Numbered from the stretch's first letter, positions 33,753 to 47,719 are shown. The stretch is 64,000 nucleotides of DNA from Pseudisothecium myosuroides (GCA_951799445.1 OX637292.1:16371296-16435295); one strand, 5' to 3'. A program made the numbers and translations. The notes: generated by a model not told the origin, from the sequence alone.

Positions 33753-36700
33753 TCACAAGGCGAGGGGACCTGCGTCATTAGTCATAGATTGCACCATCAA
33801 AGCAGGGCGAGCGCTGAAACTGGTGGCCTTTCCATAGAGTTGAGCATTTCCAGATGCTCCTGATTTGGTAAAGAAAGCTCCGTTGAGGAACAAATCACCA
33901 GAAGATCTCCAGTTCCAATTGTCCTCGTTTTTGTTTCCTCCATCATCAATGCGCTTCGTCACCTGAAGAAGAGACACTCACTTCCCTCAGAAACTTGAGA
34001 ATCGAATTTCGAAAGTGAAGCAGCTGTCTATTTAGATTGAAAAGACAACTTCAGCCTCTGATGTCACAGAAACAGGTGGGCTCGGATTCAATGTGAGATA
34101 TCAACAAGCAAGGCACCACGTACGAATATGCCCCTTATTCCGAACTGTGAGTCCGCCCAACTTCACTGGTTTTGTCGTCGGGTAGCAAAAACCAGCCAAG
34201 TTGAGTGGACTCACTGCGGGAATGCGACACGTTTTAGACTAATTAAAAACGATTGATCGCAGAAAGGAGAGTTCGAGCAAAAAATCCACCTCTTTCTTGA
34301 ATCTGGCGTTGGGAGCAAAGAAGCGATTCCCCTCACTGTTTATGATTGGATTTTCACTTCCTCCAATAGCATACATTTCCCAGCCTTGGTAGTTGTTGTT
34401 CACAATGTGGAATGTTCCTTGCCGGCACCTTCAGAGACAGAAACATCACTGCATAAATATTCATGTATTTACAAAATGTAAAGCATTGGCTTCTCAAGAA
34501 GAGGAAACTGGGAAATCAAAGATCAACACGGGAAGACACATTGCATTTACCTTGGCATGCGCTCAATTAGATTTGCTCCAAAGTGATTGAAGGCGACGGT
34601 GACTCTCATACCCTTGTCTATGGTGTCCTTTGGATGAGCGCCAAGTAACATCACCTGGGGCAGACAAGTAATGAGGCAGACGAATCAAAACTTGGCACAG
34701 AGGTAATCATCGCAATGAACACTTTCCTCATCTCTCCGAGTTGTATGCAACCAAAGTAACCCTTAGTGATATGGCGACCCTCATATTTACAATTAATTAG
34801 GAACACCATTAAAACATCATAATCTCAATGACGCATAATCTAAACATGGCAGGCAGCCATTCAAGAACCTTCAAGAAGAGGAGCCGCATTGTAATTCATA
34901 GACACTCTCCTTTTTCCACACGCAATTTTGAGACAGTTTTCCAAGATTTTCTTGCTGCACCATTTTCTTTCATCCAGAATCATAACACACACACTGAGAT
35001 TATAAAGGTAACTGACATCTGGAGCCCAATTGTTAGAAAAAGTACAACTTGGCATGTACCGTTTCCACAATTTTGCTCTACACTTGAGAACAAGCATTTG
35101 AAGGACACCCGAATTTGAACATTTTTAGAAGATCATACCTTGTCATGGTTCTCAAAGTAGTTGTTGGAGATGGTGACATCAGTAGATCCTTGAATGACAT
35201 CGACGAGGCCATCAGCGCAGCTAGAAAAATAGCAGTGGTCCACCCAGATGTCGTGAGACCCAAAGATGTTAATAGCATCTCCATCGGATTTACCTCTGCT
35301 TCCGTAATGGGTGGGAGAGCTCCTTACTTTGGCAGGCCCGGTGGACTTACAGTCGTGAATGTGAATGTTGTGAATGATGATGTTATTCACATACTGAACT
35401 GTAAGACACGCCCCTCCGGCGATGTGAACATTGTGACCACGGCCGTCGAGAGTCTTGTAACTGTTCATGATGAGCTCCTCCTTGAGCTTTATGTTCATGT
35501 TGCGGCTAAACACAATCCAGAGAGGCTCGGACTGAATGACGCCATAGCGAAGTGTCCCTTCTCTGGGATTAACCACGTCGTTGTCGCTGTCATCGGTGAC
35601 AACGTAGATTTCTCCGTTTTTACCACCGACGGCGTTCTTGCCAAAGCCAAGGGCGCATTCTGCGAGTTGTTGCCGATCCTTCGCCCAGTTGTAATTGCAC
35701 CTCCAACAGTCATCGACGGGATTGCCGGTTCCGCAACCTCCAAGTGCTCTTCGGGTTGAATTAGAGCTTCAATTACAACAACAGACGCATAATGTCAGAC
35801 TCACACCTTGAGAACCACCGGCCGTGCAATACTACTTAGACTAACCGGGGCACATTACTCGGAAAACAAAGCAGTAAAATGCGAGGTGGTCGCTTCACCA
35901 GTAATACTCAAACAAATATAAAATAAAAGAGACACGCCAGTCACTGGAACTAACTGAACGTGCTCCCTTCCAAGCGATTCAATACACATAAATGTGTTAG
36001 CTGAATTAGGCTCATGACCACGAGAAAAATACAGCTCTGCCTTACAACTTGGAGCGGAGAAGCTTACATTCCTCCTCTGAAAGAACCAGAAACAACGCAT
36101 CTTAGATAAATGCATTCATTCCTTAGCTGTGGAGTGTAAAATGAGGCTAAAGCTTCACAGAAAAAGTCCAAACCTTTTACGAAAGCAGGCAAGAAATGAA
36201 ACAGGCAAAACAAGAAAGAGGAGTACATCACTGCATAATATCGGTATATCAGTTTCTTCCTCAGTTCTGAAAGCAATGCTTACTAACATGAACTAGAAAT
36301 CTGCAGTCTCATCTCACAAGACCTCGCGACAGCGGCACTCATCTGCTTCAGAAATAAATTTTCGCAGAAAAGTTAAACGTTAAGCGCGCATATTAAGTCA
36401 AGGCTATTGCCGCGAAAGAGACGGAACATCCATTAGTTTGCGTTCCAGATATACTCAATCCCAGGACGAATTTCAAACGAGACTACAATCTTAACTCTCA
36501 AGCTATATTTCAGACATTGTCTACAGGTTCCGAAAAACAGAGGATCGGAGAACCGCAAGAACGTACGCGATTCCTTCGCCAGCTTCTGACCAGCTATACA
36601 TAGATCAAGTTAGAAGGACATTGATCGATGCAAATTCTGCCCGTGGACACCTACCATCCTCTACTCAAGCAATGATGTTTCTGCACTAGAGTAGACAGAG

Positions 36701-37034
36701 AAAAACGAGATTATAATTCAAACTCGTCAAGCTGAACATTAGACAATAGTCTATTCCAAAAAAGCTAAGGACCGCGCGCACGACAAAAAATTTTGCGCCA
36801 GCTCCTAACCAGCATTGGAGTTTACTATGCGGACTCTACGCCTACCATTAGCAATCTCAACTCTGCTCAAGCAATGACACTCCTCGGCATTGGACTTGAT
36901 CTTTACCTTGCTTCCGAGTCCACATTAGTCTCGACCACCTTCGTCGTGGCCAGAATCCGCACAGCTCCACAGACTTCCCAATGCAACAGCAAGAAACCGA
37001 CCACTACAACGCCGATCAACACTGAGTTCGCCAT
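33753..37034 (-). CDS. Pectate lyase (polysaccharide lyase family 1), secreted, five exons
   Basis: Exons 36907-37034, 35139-35766, 34551-34654, 34290-34428 and 33753-33962 join in phase into 402 residues. It cleaves de-esterified pectin in the cell wall by calcium-dependent beta-elimination. Residues 1-24 ([19 protein letters not shown]...) form a signal peptide. The mature protein has [42 protein letters not shown], the [10 protein letters not shown] segment (residues ~215-223) and RMPRCR (284-289), the RxPxxR catalytic motif with its arginine. Introns are GT-AG; exon 4 ends at GTGGAT. The protein stops at ...DAGPLAL, without the Cys-containing tail common in Arabidopsis relatives, but the catalytic core is complete. 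No internal stop or frameshift is seen. The start at 37034 gives the signal peptide. Confidence 0.95.
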
Positions 37035-37196
37035 CGCCGTACGTAACTCCACAAAGCAACTACAAAGCGATCGCGGGAATTAAGGCGACAAGTTTTCGAA
37101 ATTAAAAGGCCGGCCAAGAACGGCGCACGTAAGTACGATAATGGCGGTCGGGAGAGGGATGGAAAAAGAGCGTTGAACAGCAATGGCAAGAGGAAG

Positions 37197-37208
37197 GCTT
37201 ATTATAAG
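37197..37208 (-). promoter_or_regulatory. Candidate TATA box of the pectate lyase gene
   Basis: On the minus strand the sequence AGCTTATAATAAGCC lies about 165 bp before the start codon, in otherwise GC-richer DNA. This fits a TATA element, but nothing else confirms it. Confidence 0.35.
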
Positions 37209-38033
37209 CTGGACTTGCGTGCAAGCTCCGTCGGATCGGATCGCGATTGAAGCATGCAGCGCGGTGAGCGCAATCAGCTGCGGCGTTGCAATAATAAGAG
37301 CGATCGAGGTCGGAGCTTCTGTTGCTGCAGCAGCTGCAGGTTGATCTGCCTTCTCTTTTAGTCAGGACTCAGGAGGCCGGGGGGCGTCAGTACTCTCTCA
37401 CCAACAGACCACGACCCTCACACTACCACCTCACTCGCCCCTCGCTCATTATTAAGGCTCCTGGTTCCACTTTCACTGACAGTTAGCCGCTCACGCTCTG
37501 ACCATCGTCTCGCACCTCCCGCAGTCCCGCTGCACCTCACTGCAGGTGCAGCCACCGGCTCCCTATGCTACTTCTTCCTCTGGCTTCGATTTGCATTTAA
37601 TGTGTCGGCGGAATTTCTTCACTGAAGCCTGTAGGGTAATTATTCCCACCAAGGGGAATAATTATTCCTATTAAAGCCGTCGAAGGATTCATGAATTTAA
37701 AACTCGAAGGTTTTTATATTGTTTGATTGAGTGAAGAATATTGTATTGATGTTTTGATTTAAGAATATGTGTTTTCAAATAAATAAATTATAAATTATAA
37801 ATTATAAATGATCTTCTCAAAATAGCCCAAAATATTTAAGGTTTGATATGGGCATCTTTGTCCTTAAATCTTTAATGCTTGAATTTGAATTTGAATTTTT
37901 TAATATTTTTGTTTATATAGTCATTCAAATATATTTAGGGTTGTCATGGTGCTAGATGGGCATATTTGTATGTGTGGTTGAGGCTTCTCACGTCTAGTAT
38001 GGTCAAAGGCAAGTTGAGTGTTAAACAAGGTAA
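37209..38033. other. Upstream region of the pectate lyase gene
   Basis: Moderately GC-rich to ~37630, then AT-rich. No gene or repeat boundary is recognised apart from the candidate TATA box. Confidence 0.4.
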
Positions 38034-38965
38034 TTAACCCCTAAAGGACCGAGGCTTTTTTTCCATCAAACTACACTCAAAACTGCCATTTCTATTGTGA
38101 AGAGCAAAAATCTTTAAAAATTGTTTTTTTTGGCATATCCAACCAATAGATCATATATTTGACTAGTATATGAATACGTGGAAGAAATTTCAGAAACTTT
38201 GACCATGTAGATTGCAAGATATATGCATTTAAAGTGAAAGAAACAAGCTTTTTTGCACCTTGCTTGACTAGATTTTTTGGCTTTCAATCTTTTTAGTTCA
38301 AGTTTTTTGCACTACTAATTTTGATTTTCTACTTATTTATGTTAATTAGTTGAGTTGAGAATCTACAAAAAAAAAATTTAGAAAAAAAATCACTTAATTT
38401 TCACTCATTAAAAAATTGTTAAGTAGAAGTGGGTTCAAAATTGAAGAAAAAACTAAATTATTAATAGCTTTCAGATGGAATTGAATCACAATAATTTCAA
38501 CGGTGAGATTGTTCTAGTAGGAAAATCCAACCCTTTCTAACAATTTTTTTTGAAAAATTCTAAAAATTGCATTAAAAAATGAATTCTAAAAGTTATTTTT
38601 CCAAGAAGATGCTTACATTGCCTGAAAAACTAAGATTGTCCATAACTTTCTCATTATTAGTCCAAATTGAATGAAACAAAGCTTCACATGTAGACAAAAA
38701 TATAATCTTTGAAAAAAAATTTGAAAAAAAAATTATTTTGATTTTCTGTGATTTTTTTTGTACTGCCCGCCAAACTTCATTTTTGCTTATTGTGCCATAA
38801 CTTTTTCTTCTGGGCATCAATTAAAATAAAAATTATACATTCACAAAGCTCTCACAAAAATACACAACCTCAAAAAATCCCAAAAAATATCACTAAAAAT
38901 TGAGACCGTAGGAATCTGCCCGGACCCAAATTGTCCCCCAAGGGGACAACGGTCCTTTAGGGGTA
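38034..38965 (+). mobile_element. TTAA-CCCCTAAAGG family element (copy F)
   Basis: Begins TTAACCCCTAAAGGACCGAG and ends CGGTCCTTTAGGGGTAA, 932 bp. The interior is collinear with copies A, D and I but with many substitutions, so it is an older copy. Confidence 0.75.
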
Positions 38966-41900
38966 ATATGTACATAGACTTACCTTACTTTACTACAAGG
39001 CTGCCATGTGTGAGCTATGTAGGCACACAAAATGGAATAAGAATGAATAGGTGTTGGGGCACAAATGGAATAGACCTCGGCGTGAACAAGGACATGGGCA
39101 GCAATGGATAGAAGTTGGCTCATGTCAGTTGACCGTTGTTGCCCATGTCAATTCTTTCCATTCATATCATCATCTTCCCGTTGGCTCCTTGAGTCTTCCT
39201 GTTCTTACTTTGGTCCTACCCATTCATTGTAGAAATCCATATTCCTAAACTTTTACCAAGAAATTTTAAAGTACAAACAACCATAAACTCATTTTTCTCA
39301 AATCCAAAACCAAGTCCCCTAAAATTGAATTCGTTGTTCTATCCAACGGATACATGATGATTCAAACTTGTTTGATGTAACTACTCTGAATATATTATTA
39401 ACCCTCAATCTCATCAAAGTAATCGTAAAAGAAGATTGTCTTTTTAAATGATTAAAATATTACTTTGGATGATTGAAAAGTTTTATGGTCAAAACATTGT
39501 CTTCATCCACTATATTAAATATCAAAAATATGGTTTCCATAGTTTTTAAAATTTGAGGGTTAACAATAAGGCATTGAAATTTTAAACTTGGCTTAAGCTA
39601 AGCAAATCTATTGTGACTACAATTTCAAAATTTTGAATGATCTCCTTGAAGTGTTGAAAACAATCTATCTTTTTTACACAAGGGCAATAAATAACAAAGT
39701 AATTAAAAAGTATAAATATATCTTCTATAAAAGTAGGAATTTATTATGAATACTTGAAGTGATTATACCTAAAGCCCATATGTGCTACTAAGACACCTAC
39801 AAACCTGACCAAAAGTGAATTTATAAACGTCATTTTATTCATTGAAATTAATCACAATGTCAAAGCCTAACTTGGTTTTAGCTTCATTACCTTTCTAACA
39901 AAATGATCAATAATATTGGCCATCGCAAAATTACACATGAATCTTTGGTCTTTAAAATATCAAATTTAATCCCTTACAATATTTTTGTACTACATCTTAA
40001 GCTTCATCCCTTACAATATTTCAATAAAACTGGATACTTTGACAGTATAGATTGCAAGATTTTAGCATTTGCTGATAGAAAAAAGTATGAAAGTTTTTTC
40101 CAAACTCGTTCTAGATTTATTTTTTCAAATTTGTATATTTTGCAATTTTTAGAAATACAAGGTTCAATCTGGTGTTCACATCAAGAACACAAAATAATGA
40201 TAATGATTCCAAATTTTTTGAAGATGTTCCAAATAATATGCTAATAATATCTATCATTCAATTTCAAAAAATTGACGCATATATACTTATTTATTTATTT
40301 ATTTTGTAGGATCAAATTTGGTCAACTTTGGCTTTCTACTCCTTCTGTTTGAAAATGATTGTGTAGAAATTTGGAAGAGGTTTTATTTCTCATTTAAAAT
40401 AATTAAATACTACTAAATTTGCCTTAGATTCCAATACAATTTGTTGGAGGGTAAAAAACATTTTTTCATCTTTTTATTTTTATTTTTCTCTAAAAGTTGC
40501 ATTTTTGCCTACAAGTTGATCATCCAAAATTCTTATTATCTAAAAATCCAATAGTCAATATTTTCTACAATTAATTCCATGCATACTAGACAAAGTAGTC
40601 TTTACTTTTGTACACTTAAATTTAAAAATCTCAAGCACATTCATGTATAAAAAAACATCAAAGTGTGACAACTCATTAAAAAATTATATTGTTAAGAAGT
40701 CGTTAGGCCTTGAGGGACTAAAGAACAATTATCATTTAGGAATTAATTTAATAAAATTAAAATTCATACCTCCAAAGTATCCAAATTGTTGCTATTTTTT
40801 TTTCAAATGAGATAATATACTTCTCAAATATACGTATTGCATATGTACACTATGCATTTAGCGCATATTTAATTGGACTATTCATTTGTCACGTTGTGCA
40901 TGTATGTTCTTTGTTTATGCTTGAAACTAAGTTATAAATGGTTGAAAGTACTCCAAAACATAAGATTATTTTACAAAATAATTAAAAATAAAAACAAAAA
41001 TAATTGGAGATAGTTTGAAATCTACAACATGGATGTGTACATAGAGGTATCCATAATAATTAATAGCTTGGAAGTTCTAAAGAGTATGATTCTTTTAGCA
41101 TGATAATATTGAAGAAATGTAGGCAATAGATTTTCATTTATCAATGGTTGAAATTGTTGAATTGAAACTAGGGATGGTATGTGAAGCAACCCATGTTGGA
41201 TATTGATCAGCAAGTCATTGAAGGTGCGTCTTTGTTATAGGATTATTAAAAAAATAAGAAATAATCCAAAATTTTATTTAAATTGTAGAGTCCCTTCATT
41301 TATATTTTGAGGAAAAAGCCCATTGACTTTTCATGATTCTTCACTACTTTATAAACTCCTTGTTTGAATGACATGGTTTTAGTGTTAAAAAAAACTCTCA
41401 ATGCACATTTCATTGTGACTATTGTCATGGAATAGTGAAATGTTTCTTGAAAACCTTTCAACAATCAAATAAAGACTTTGTACATAGCTTGAAATTGGAA
41501 GTGATTCTACAGAAAATCTTCCAAATGATCACAAGGAAGCATGTTCCTCAAAGGTGTAGATAAAAGATCTTAAGGAACTTTTCATTAGAAAAAACAACCC
41601 TGAAAACCACTAATGCCAAGACAATGAATAAGTCATTGAAATATTTTTTGAGAACATTTTTTTTCAAATTCTCTATATTTTTTCACTCCTTGAGATGAAG
41701 TTTGGGATTTTCATTTTCGAACATATTTTCAAAAAACCTCAAGTATTCCAAAACTTTAGAATAATAGGCCAATGAGAGTTTGTGTCTTTGAAAACTTTTC
41801 AACTCTAAAGTGCCTTGCTAAAAAAAAATTATTATAGTAATGAAGTGAGAAAATAATGAAAGATTCATTGAAAATATATTAAACATTGAAAACTTAAAAA

Positions 41901-43111
41901 AAAAAATTGGCTAAATTTTACCACTTCAACACTTCAACAAAGTTTTAAAAAATATTCACTTTTCAATTTATATAGTGTTTGGTAGAAGCCAATTTTGTCA
42001 TAATAGCAACAATCTAAGATTTAGTGAAAGGAAAATCAAATAAACTAGTGGTATGTTGCACTCTACTCCATAAGTGATGCTTGCCTTAATGTTTCACACT
42101 CCTATTTTTGGATTAGAAGACCTTTGGCAATAGAAATTTGTACATGGATATTGGAGTTTAAAAAACATAAGATTTTTATTAGTAATAATTAATAATCAAT
42201 TTTTCATAATATTCTTCGGCTATTCATTTATAATTCTATTTAAAATATAGTTGTTTTTTTGAAATATTGACCATCAATTTGGAAAAAAAAACTTACAACC
42301 ATTGAATGTAGGTTTTCTAATTAAAATGACTTGTTAGAAAAATTTGCACTATAATGTAAACCTATGGGGAGATTTTTAGTTTTTTTGAGCATATGTATTG
42401 CATATGATATGAATTGTTCCACTTTTTATTGAAATATTCATGGAACTTTAAAAAAAAAATCTAAAATAATTTAAAATTCTTACAACTAATAGAAGACATG
42501 TAATCACATCTTTGAAAAAACAAATATAGAAAATCACATTCATAGGTATTTGCAAATGATGTTTGAAAAAATGGTAATAGACTAGTCCTTTGAGGGTTAT
42601 AAGTTTGTAGACTTCCTTTGACATATTAGTCTTGGCAACTATAATCTTATTACGGTGAACTTTGGAAGTGTATATAGACTAATAGCTATCGTTGGATCCT
42701 ATATTTGTTAATTTACAAAAGGCTCAAATATCTTGTATACCAATGGTTGCTTCAAAACCGTTTCAACTTTCAATTTTTTAATTAAATTCCAAATTCTTAC
42801 AACCTTGGTTTCATAAATGAATTGAAATCCAAAGGTTTTTATTGGTTCCCTCAATATTTTTTGAACTCCCTCAATTGAAAAGACACAATAGGCTTCATTT
42901 TTAGTCTTGTAAATTTAAATTTCCTTTATTTTTGTCTTGTCTTCATTTCATCATTTATATCATGGTTTCATTCTACCATTCCATCCATGGCTTCAGTCCA
43001 TTCATTTTAATTTTTTTGCTGTGACTTCAAGGCACCCTATACTTGCAAAGTGGATCTATATTTTCAATACAAAAATCCCAAAAATTAATTCAAAAATTGG
43101 TTAAATTAATA
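38966..43111. other. AT-rich desert
   Basis: No coding or RNA gene is recognised. A short, worn stretch near 39900-40245 resembles the TTAACCCCTAAAGG family interior (ATAGATTGCAAGATTTTAGC), but without ends. The remainder shows only simple AT-rich sequence. Confidence 0.45.
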
Positions 43112-44208
43112 GGTGAATGCAAGAAACACTTAATGCGTTTTGTCACACTCTAGTTTTTGATTTTCTTTTTGCCATAACTTTTGCGTTTTAGCTCCAAATG
43201 ACTTAAAATTTATAGGAAAGCTACTCATAACCATTATACACCTTCTCCAACTTTTTTAGGATTTTTCAAAAATAATTTACTATTTTTAAACAACCCAGAT
43301 AATTTCTCACAATGGATGATTTAGGGGGGTTTTACACTTTTTTAACCCACAAAATTAATTTTGAGCTAAAATTTGGAGAGAAAGGTCTTCTAGTAGACTT
43401 ATAGCTACTATCCAAAGATTTTTAAAAATACTTATTTTTATGTGGTGTAGAAGTCCACAAAAATAGCTTCTTTTTGCATTTTTTCAAAGGTATGAAACAT
43501 TATTTTGGTGCGTTTTTGGGTCAAAATCCATCACCAAAAAGTTTTTTCAAATGTACAATTTTAGTATTTAAAAAAAAAATCCTATTTAAAAAAATTAAAA
43601 TGTCAAAAGTGGTATTTCCTTCACCGGTTTTAGGGTGAATTCTATGTCCAAAATTCTAGTGAAGAAAATACCACTTTTGACATTTTAAATTGTAAAAAAT
43701 AGGAATTTAAAAAAAAAAATCTAAAAATTGTCCATCTGAGAAAACGTTTTGGTGACGGGTTTTGACCAAAAAATGCACCAAAATAATGTTTCTACCTTTG
43801 AAAAAAATGCAGAAAGGAGCTCTTTTTGTGGACTTGTATACCACATAAAAATTAGTATTTTTAAATTTCATTTGGACAGTAGCTATAAGTCTACTAGAAG
43901 ACCATTCTCTCCAAATTTTAGCTCAAAATTATTTTTTTTGGATTAAAAAAAGTGCAAAAAAACCCTTTATGAATTTTGAAAAATTGGAAACTCTTAAAAG
44001 AAACTCAAGAATCTTGAAAAATTGGAAAGTCTTAAAAGAAACTCAAGAATCTTGAAAATTTGGAAAAGGTGTATAATGGTTATGAGTAGCTTCCCTATAA
44101 ATTTTGAGTCATTTGGAGCTTAAACAAAAAAGTTATGGCCAAAAAAAAAATCAAAAACTAGGGTGTGACAAAACACAACAAGTAGTACAAGTGTTTCTTG
44201 CATTCACC
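43112..44208. mobile_element. Foldback element, ~1.1 kb near-complete inverted repeat
   Basis: The left end GGTGAATGCAAGAAACACT is the inverse of the right end GTGTTTCTTGCATTCACC. The arms of ~520 bp match inward through GGTGTATAATGGTTATGAG and its inverse, CACCAAAATAATGTTT and its inverse, and AAAATGTCAAAAGTGGTATT and its inverse. The centre is at ~43630-43665. A transcript would fold into one long hairpin. No protein is encoded. Confidence 0.8.
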
Positions 44209-45258
44209 CATATCCCAACCTAAAAATCCTCACTAAAATTCATTCTTGAAATATATTTCTAAAAAAAAAATTCAAATTTTCAAGAGGATTTGCAACTTAA
44301 GCATAATTTAAGAATTTTTTTGTTGTTTATAATAGTATATCACTGGGATTCACTTTCCAAAATTTCAAAGTAATGTATGGTATATAAGTTAATTAAAGCT
44401 AGAACACTATATTTTGCAACTATGTATCTTTTGAATTTTTGATTATTTATTTCCTTGTTTGTGATCACTAAGGTGAAATTGTACAAAATCACTATGCAAA
44501 AGTTTGTTTGAATGTTGAAAGTTTTAAAGAAACTTTACAATGTTTCTAGAAGATAATTTGTGATACTTTGAAAACTTTTCAAGACCAAAAGCGTGCTAAT
44601 GATGTGGGAACTACCTAAAAAAACAAAATACAAAGACCATAAAAGATTGATTCAAAATTTATTTGAACAAAACTTTTTCATAATTTTTGTACCTTTACCT
44701 CAACCCCTAAAGGTTCAAAGTCCTAGAATGTTCTTTTCAAGATTGTAAGTTGGTTTCTATGATGTCAAATTTTATTATGATTTTCCTAAACTTGATTAGA
44801 AAGTAAGCAGAGTATACTTTAAATTTCATTCGGTATGTGGAAGAAAAAATTATACCCTTCATTTTCCTTTTCATCTTGTACCTACTCCTACTTAACAATT
44901 TTCTTAAGATTGATTTTTTTTTTAAATTTTCAATTTTCAATGCAAATTTAAGACCATGAAGATGTAAACCTCAAAACTTTGTAGTGCAAATAATTCAAGG
45001 TAAGGGGATTTAAAGTTTGAAAACCTAATAAAGCAAGGTGTGAAAAAAATCAGTTCACTTTTCACTCTGAACATTAGTATCTTACAATCTACAAGGCCAA
45101 AGGGTCTAAGACTTTTTCCACACATTCTTTGTATTGTAGAAGTCTAATGGAAGATCCTAAGTTTGAATATACAAATTTGTTGCCATCATAACTCTTTGCA
45201 GTAGAAACGACAATTTTGAAGTGTTTTTTGGTGGAACGTAGGACTTCATGAACCTTTA

Positions 45259-45733
45259 GAGCATTGCCAACGTGGAGCGGCCAAATCCCCACGGGAAAGC
45301 GACCTCCCAGAGCCTAGTGAGTTGGAAGGGCCCGGTGAGATGAGAACCCCCCACTGTGGGCCGAGACCACAACCCAAAATTCGTAACAAAGTTCTACAGC
45401 TTGTAAAGCGAGCATTAAATGCTCTCCACTCCAATTGACCCTTGCGCCTTCCAATTGCTCCCAATTCTCATTGGCTTGTGCACAAAAATTTGTCAACTCC
45501 GAGCACGGTTCAAATTCTCCCCGTCCACGCCAAGCTTCAATATCTCACCCAGAATTGGCCGCACCTGGTGCTTTTTTTTTTTTTGACACAAATGAAACGG
45601 AATTTCATTGCATAAAATAAGAGCACCAGGTGCTTTGGAAAGATCGCCCGGAGTCACGGTGGAGACTATTTTCGCTTCCGGGCCCGGCCTACTGTGTCTC
45701 ATGAGGTCATAGTGAGTCACAGTGGTGATGCTC
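45259..45733. mobile_element. Tourist/PIF-Harbinger-like MITE nested in copy J
   Basis: Ends GAGCATTGCCAACGTGG and, inverted, GAGCATCACCACTGTGAC; TTA flanks both sides (45256-45258 and 45734-45736). The termini resemble those of 11131-11482. It contains the poly(A)-type tail at 45572-45617. Confidence 0.7.
45572..45617 (-). repeat. Poly(A)-tailed retroposon 3' end
   Basis: On the minus strand: ATGCAATGAAATTCCGTTTC, then ATTTGTGTC and an A-run of about 13. It is nested within the MITE at 45259-45733, and GCACC-type palindromic sequence flanks it. Confidence 0.55.
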
Positions 45734-45743
45734 TTAGGGTTAA

Positions 45744-47719
45744 TACAAATTTGCACCATTCAAGAAAGGGGAAAAAGAGCACAGTTGACATCATCTCTTG
45801 AATTCAACTTAATGTGCAGTCAGGGGTGGTAAAATTAATGCAGTCAACAACTCAACATAGTACTAGTACTGAAATTCATTACATGTGAATAAAACTGGTA
45901 ATAACACACTGATCATTCATTACATGTGAATAAACTGATAATAACACACTGATCATTCAATGTGCTGAAAATTGATTACAGAACAAGGTCCATCAATCAA
46001 TGCTTGGAACTTTGAAATCATTATTATAGGATTTTGGAATTTACAAATATTATAGCATATGCTGTAATTTGGTTGATACTACAGTGGTTACAGGCTTACA
46101 GCAGATGGCTGACGGGTCTGGCTAATCAGCCAGAATTCAGGGATTTGCTACAAGAATTATGGTAAGGTAGGAGGTCCTAAAATGGAAGGGGCATTAAGAA
46201 TGGAACCTACAAAAGGTCCAGAAATGGTGCGGTTGGTTTGTAAAATGGAAGGTAAATTTTGGGGCAGGAAGCAATGAGTGCAACTATTCCATTTCAGCAC
46301 ATGTAGCAGTGGTTTCAAAGTAAAAGACTGTGTTGTTTATTGAATACAAATGAATACTTCAATTACAAATGGGGAATCCAAAAAAATAGTGAAAAAGAGG
46401 CAGTGAGGCAGGAGTCAACGCATGTAATTATGTTGTTCCATTTAAGGCATCATGCTAACGCATTTTGGAATTGTAATGAACATACAGAGAAAGCTATTTG
46501 TCAGTTTCCGGATTGCTTTGGTCTTTTCAAGAGCACTTCTTGATTCCATACAGATGAAGTCTAGGAGCACTTATAGAGCCCTACGCACTTCCACTTTGAA
46601 AAATCATAACTATTTCATTTGAAGTCCGAAAATTTCACTAAAAATTGTGGTTCACTTGTTTCCCACTTCTCCATCTACCATAAAATTTTCAAAATCAATC
46701 AGCACCCAATTTCTCCTACAGCTCTGTTTTTCTCCTTATATGTGCCATTTTTGAGCCTCCTACCTTAGAACCCATAGTCGACCACTTAACGCTTGAACGT
46801 CGGGCGGTGACCGTGGAAATCATCCCTTTTGGCATCATATGACATCACCTTCTTAGAAAAAAATCAAAAGTGCTCACTGGAGGTCAAACTACTATTCATG
46901 CTCTCGCCTTTCTATACAAAATTTTGAAAATGAATAGTTGCACTTCTACCCTACATAGGAGATTCTCTTATCATTCATCGGCTGCAAAGTGTCCTCCTCG
47001 ACGTTTAAGGGTTAAGCGATTCCGTTCATGTTATGGAGCAGTAGAAGTGAATGTTAATTTTCAGCCATGTAGAAAGATAGAAATGATAGACATTGCCAAA
47101 TTTTCATGATTTTTTTCCTTGAATTCAAATTACTATGAATTTTGGAAGTCAGAAGTTGGCCTAAACTCATACCCAATCTATAGATTTTGTCAATTCCAAT
47201 CATTCAAAAACTACTGAACCACTCACTACTTCCTACTTTCTTGCTCACTACTTTGGGACATGTGTCACGACTTTACTAGTAAAGAGAAAAAAATCACATT
47301 CCAAGCTTGGTTGGAGATTTGTGTCAACCTTGGTTGGAAATAAATGCACCCTACATGTTGGGTATGGCTCATTGGTTGGCAATGGGTGGTTCTACCATAA
47401 TGTCTTTGAGCAACTCCACCGCCTCAACTTCATACGGAATGTGAAAAGGTTTTCATAGGGTGAAGTCGCAGGCCAATTCCTTTGCAATATTTCATAAAAC
47501 TTACTTTGCGTCACCAAAAACATCATCGAAGAGATTGATTCTTCCATAGTCAAAGAGTTTGAGTCGTTGTGAAAGCTCTTGCGTGGTCTCAAAAGACCTC
47601 AACAATGGCCTGGTGGAGCATTGTAACATTGTCTAGGAAAATCGGAAATCGAATTTTCTAGCGGTGCAGTGTAGCCACTAAATCAATGTCTTTCTGCTAC
47701 AATCGTAGGCATGTTTGCA
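45744..47719. other. Intergenic DNA with one dispersed repeat
   Basis: No gene is recognised. The segment 46860-47000 (AAAAGTGCTCACTGGAGGTC onward) matches 53515-53660, so it is a dispersed repeat whose ends I cannot define. A short direct duplication of GTGAATAAAACTGATAATAACACACTGATCATTC-like sequence lies at 45885-45960. Confidence 0.45.

Larger units (their letters stand above)
44700..45743 (-). mobile_element. TTAACCCCTAAAGG family copy, split by a nested MITE (copy J)
   Basis: Starts TCAACCCCTAAAGGTTC and reads in the inverted orientation through blocks such as TCTTACAATCTACAAGGCC. Its right end GAACCTTTA/TTAGGGTTAA is split at a TTA by the MITE at 45259-45733. Confidence 0.6.

Noticed and set aside
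33743..33762. A palindrome half-site (GTATCGGCTGTCACAAGG) overlapping the pectate lyase stop
   Set aside because: It is only one arm, stands alone and is 6.5 kb outside the large element, so chance similarity is likely.
35115..35759. A 214-codon open frame on the plus strand
   Set aside because: It is antisense to the second exon of the pectate lyase gene, whose protein matches the family throughout.
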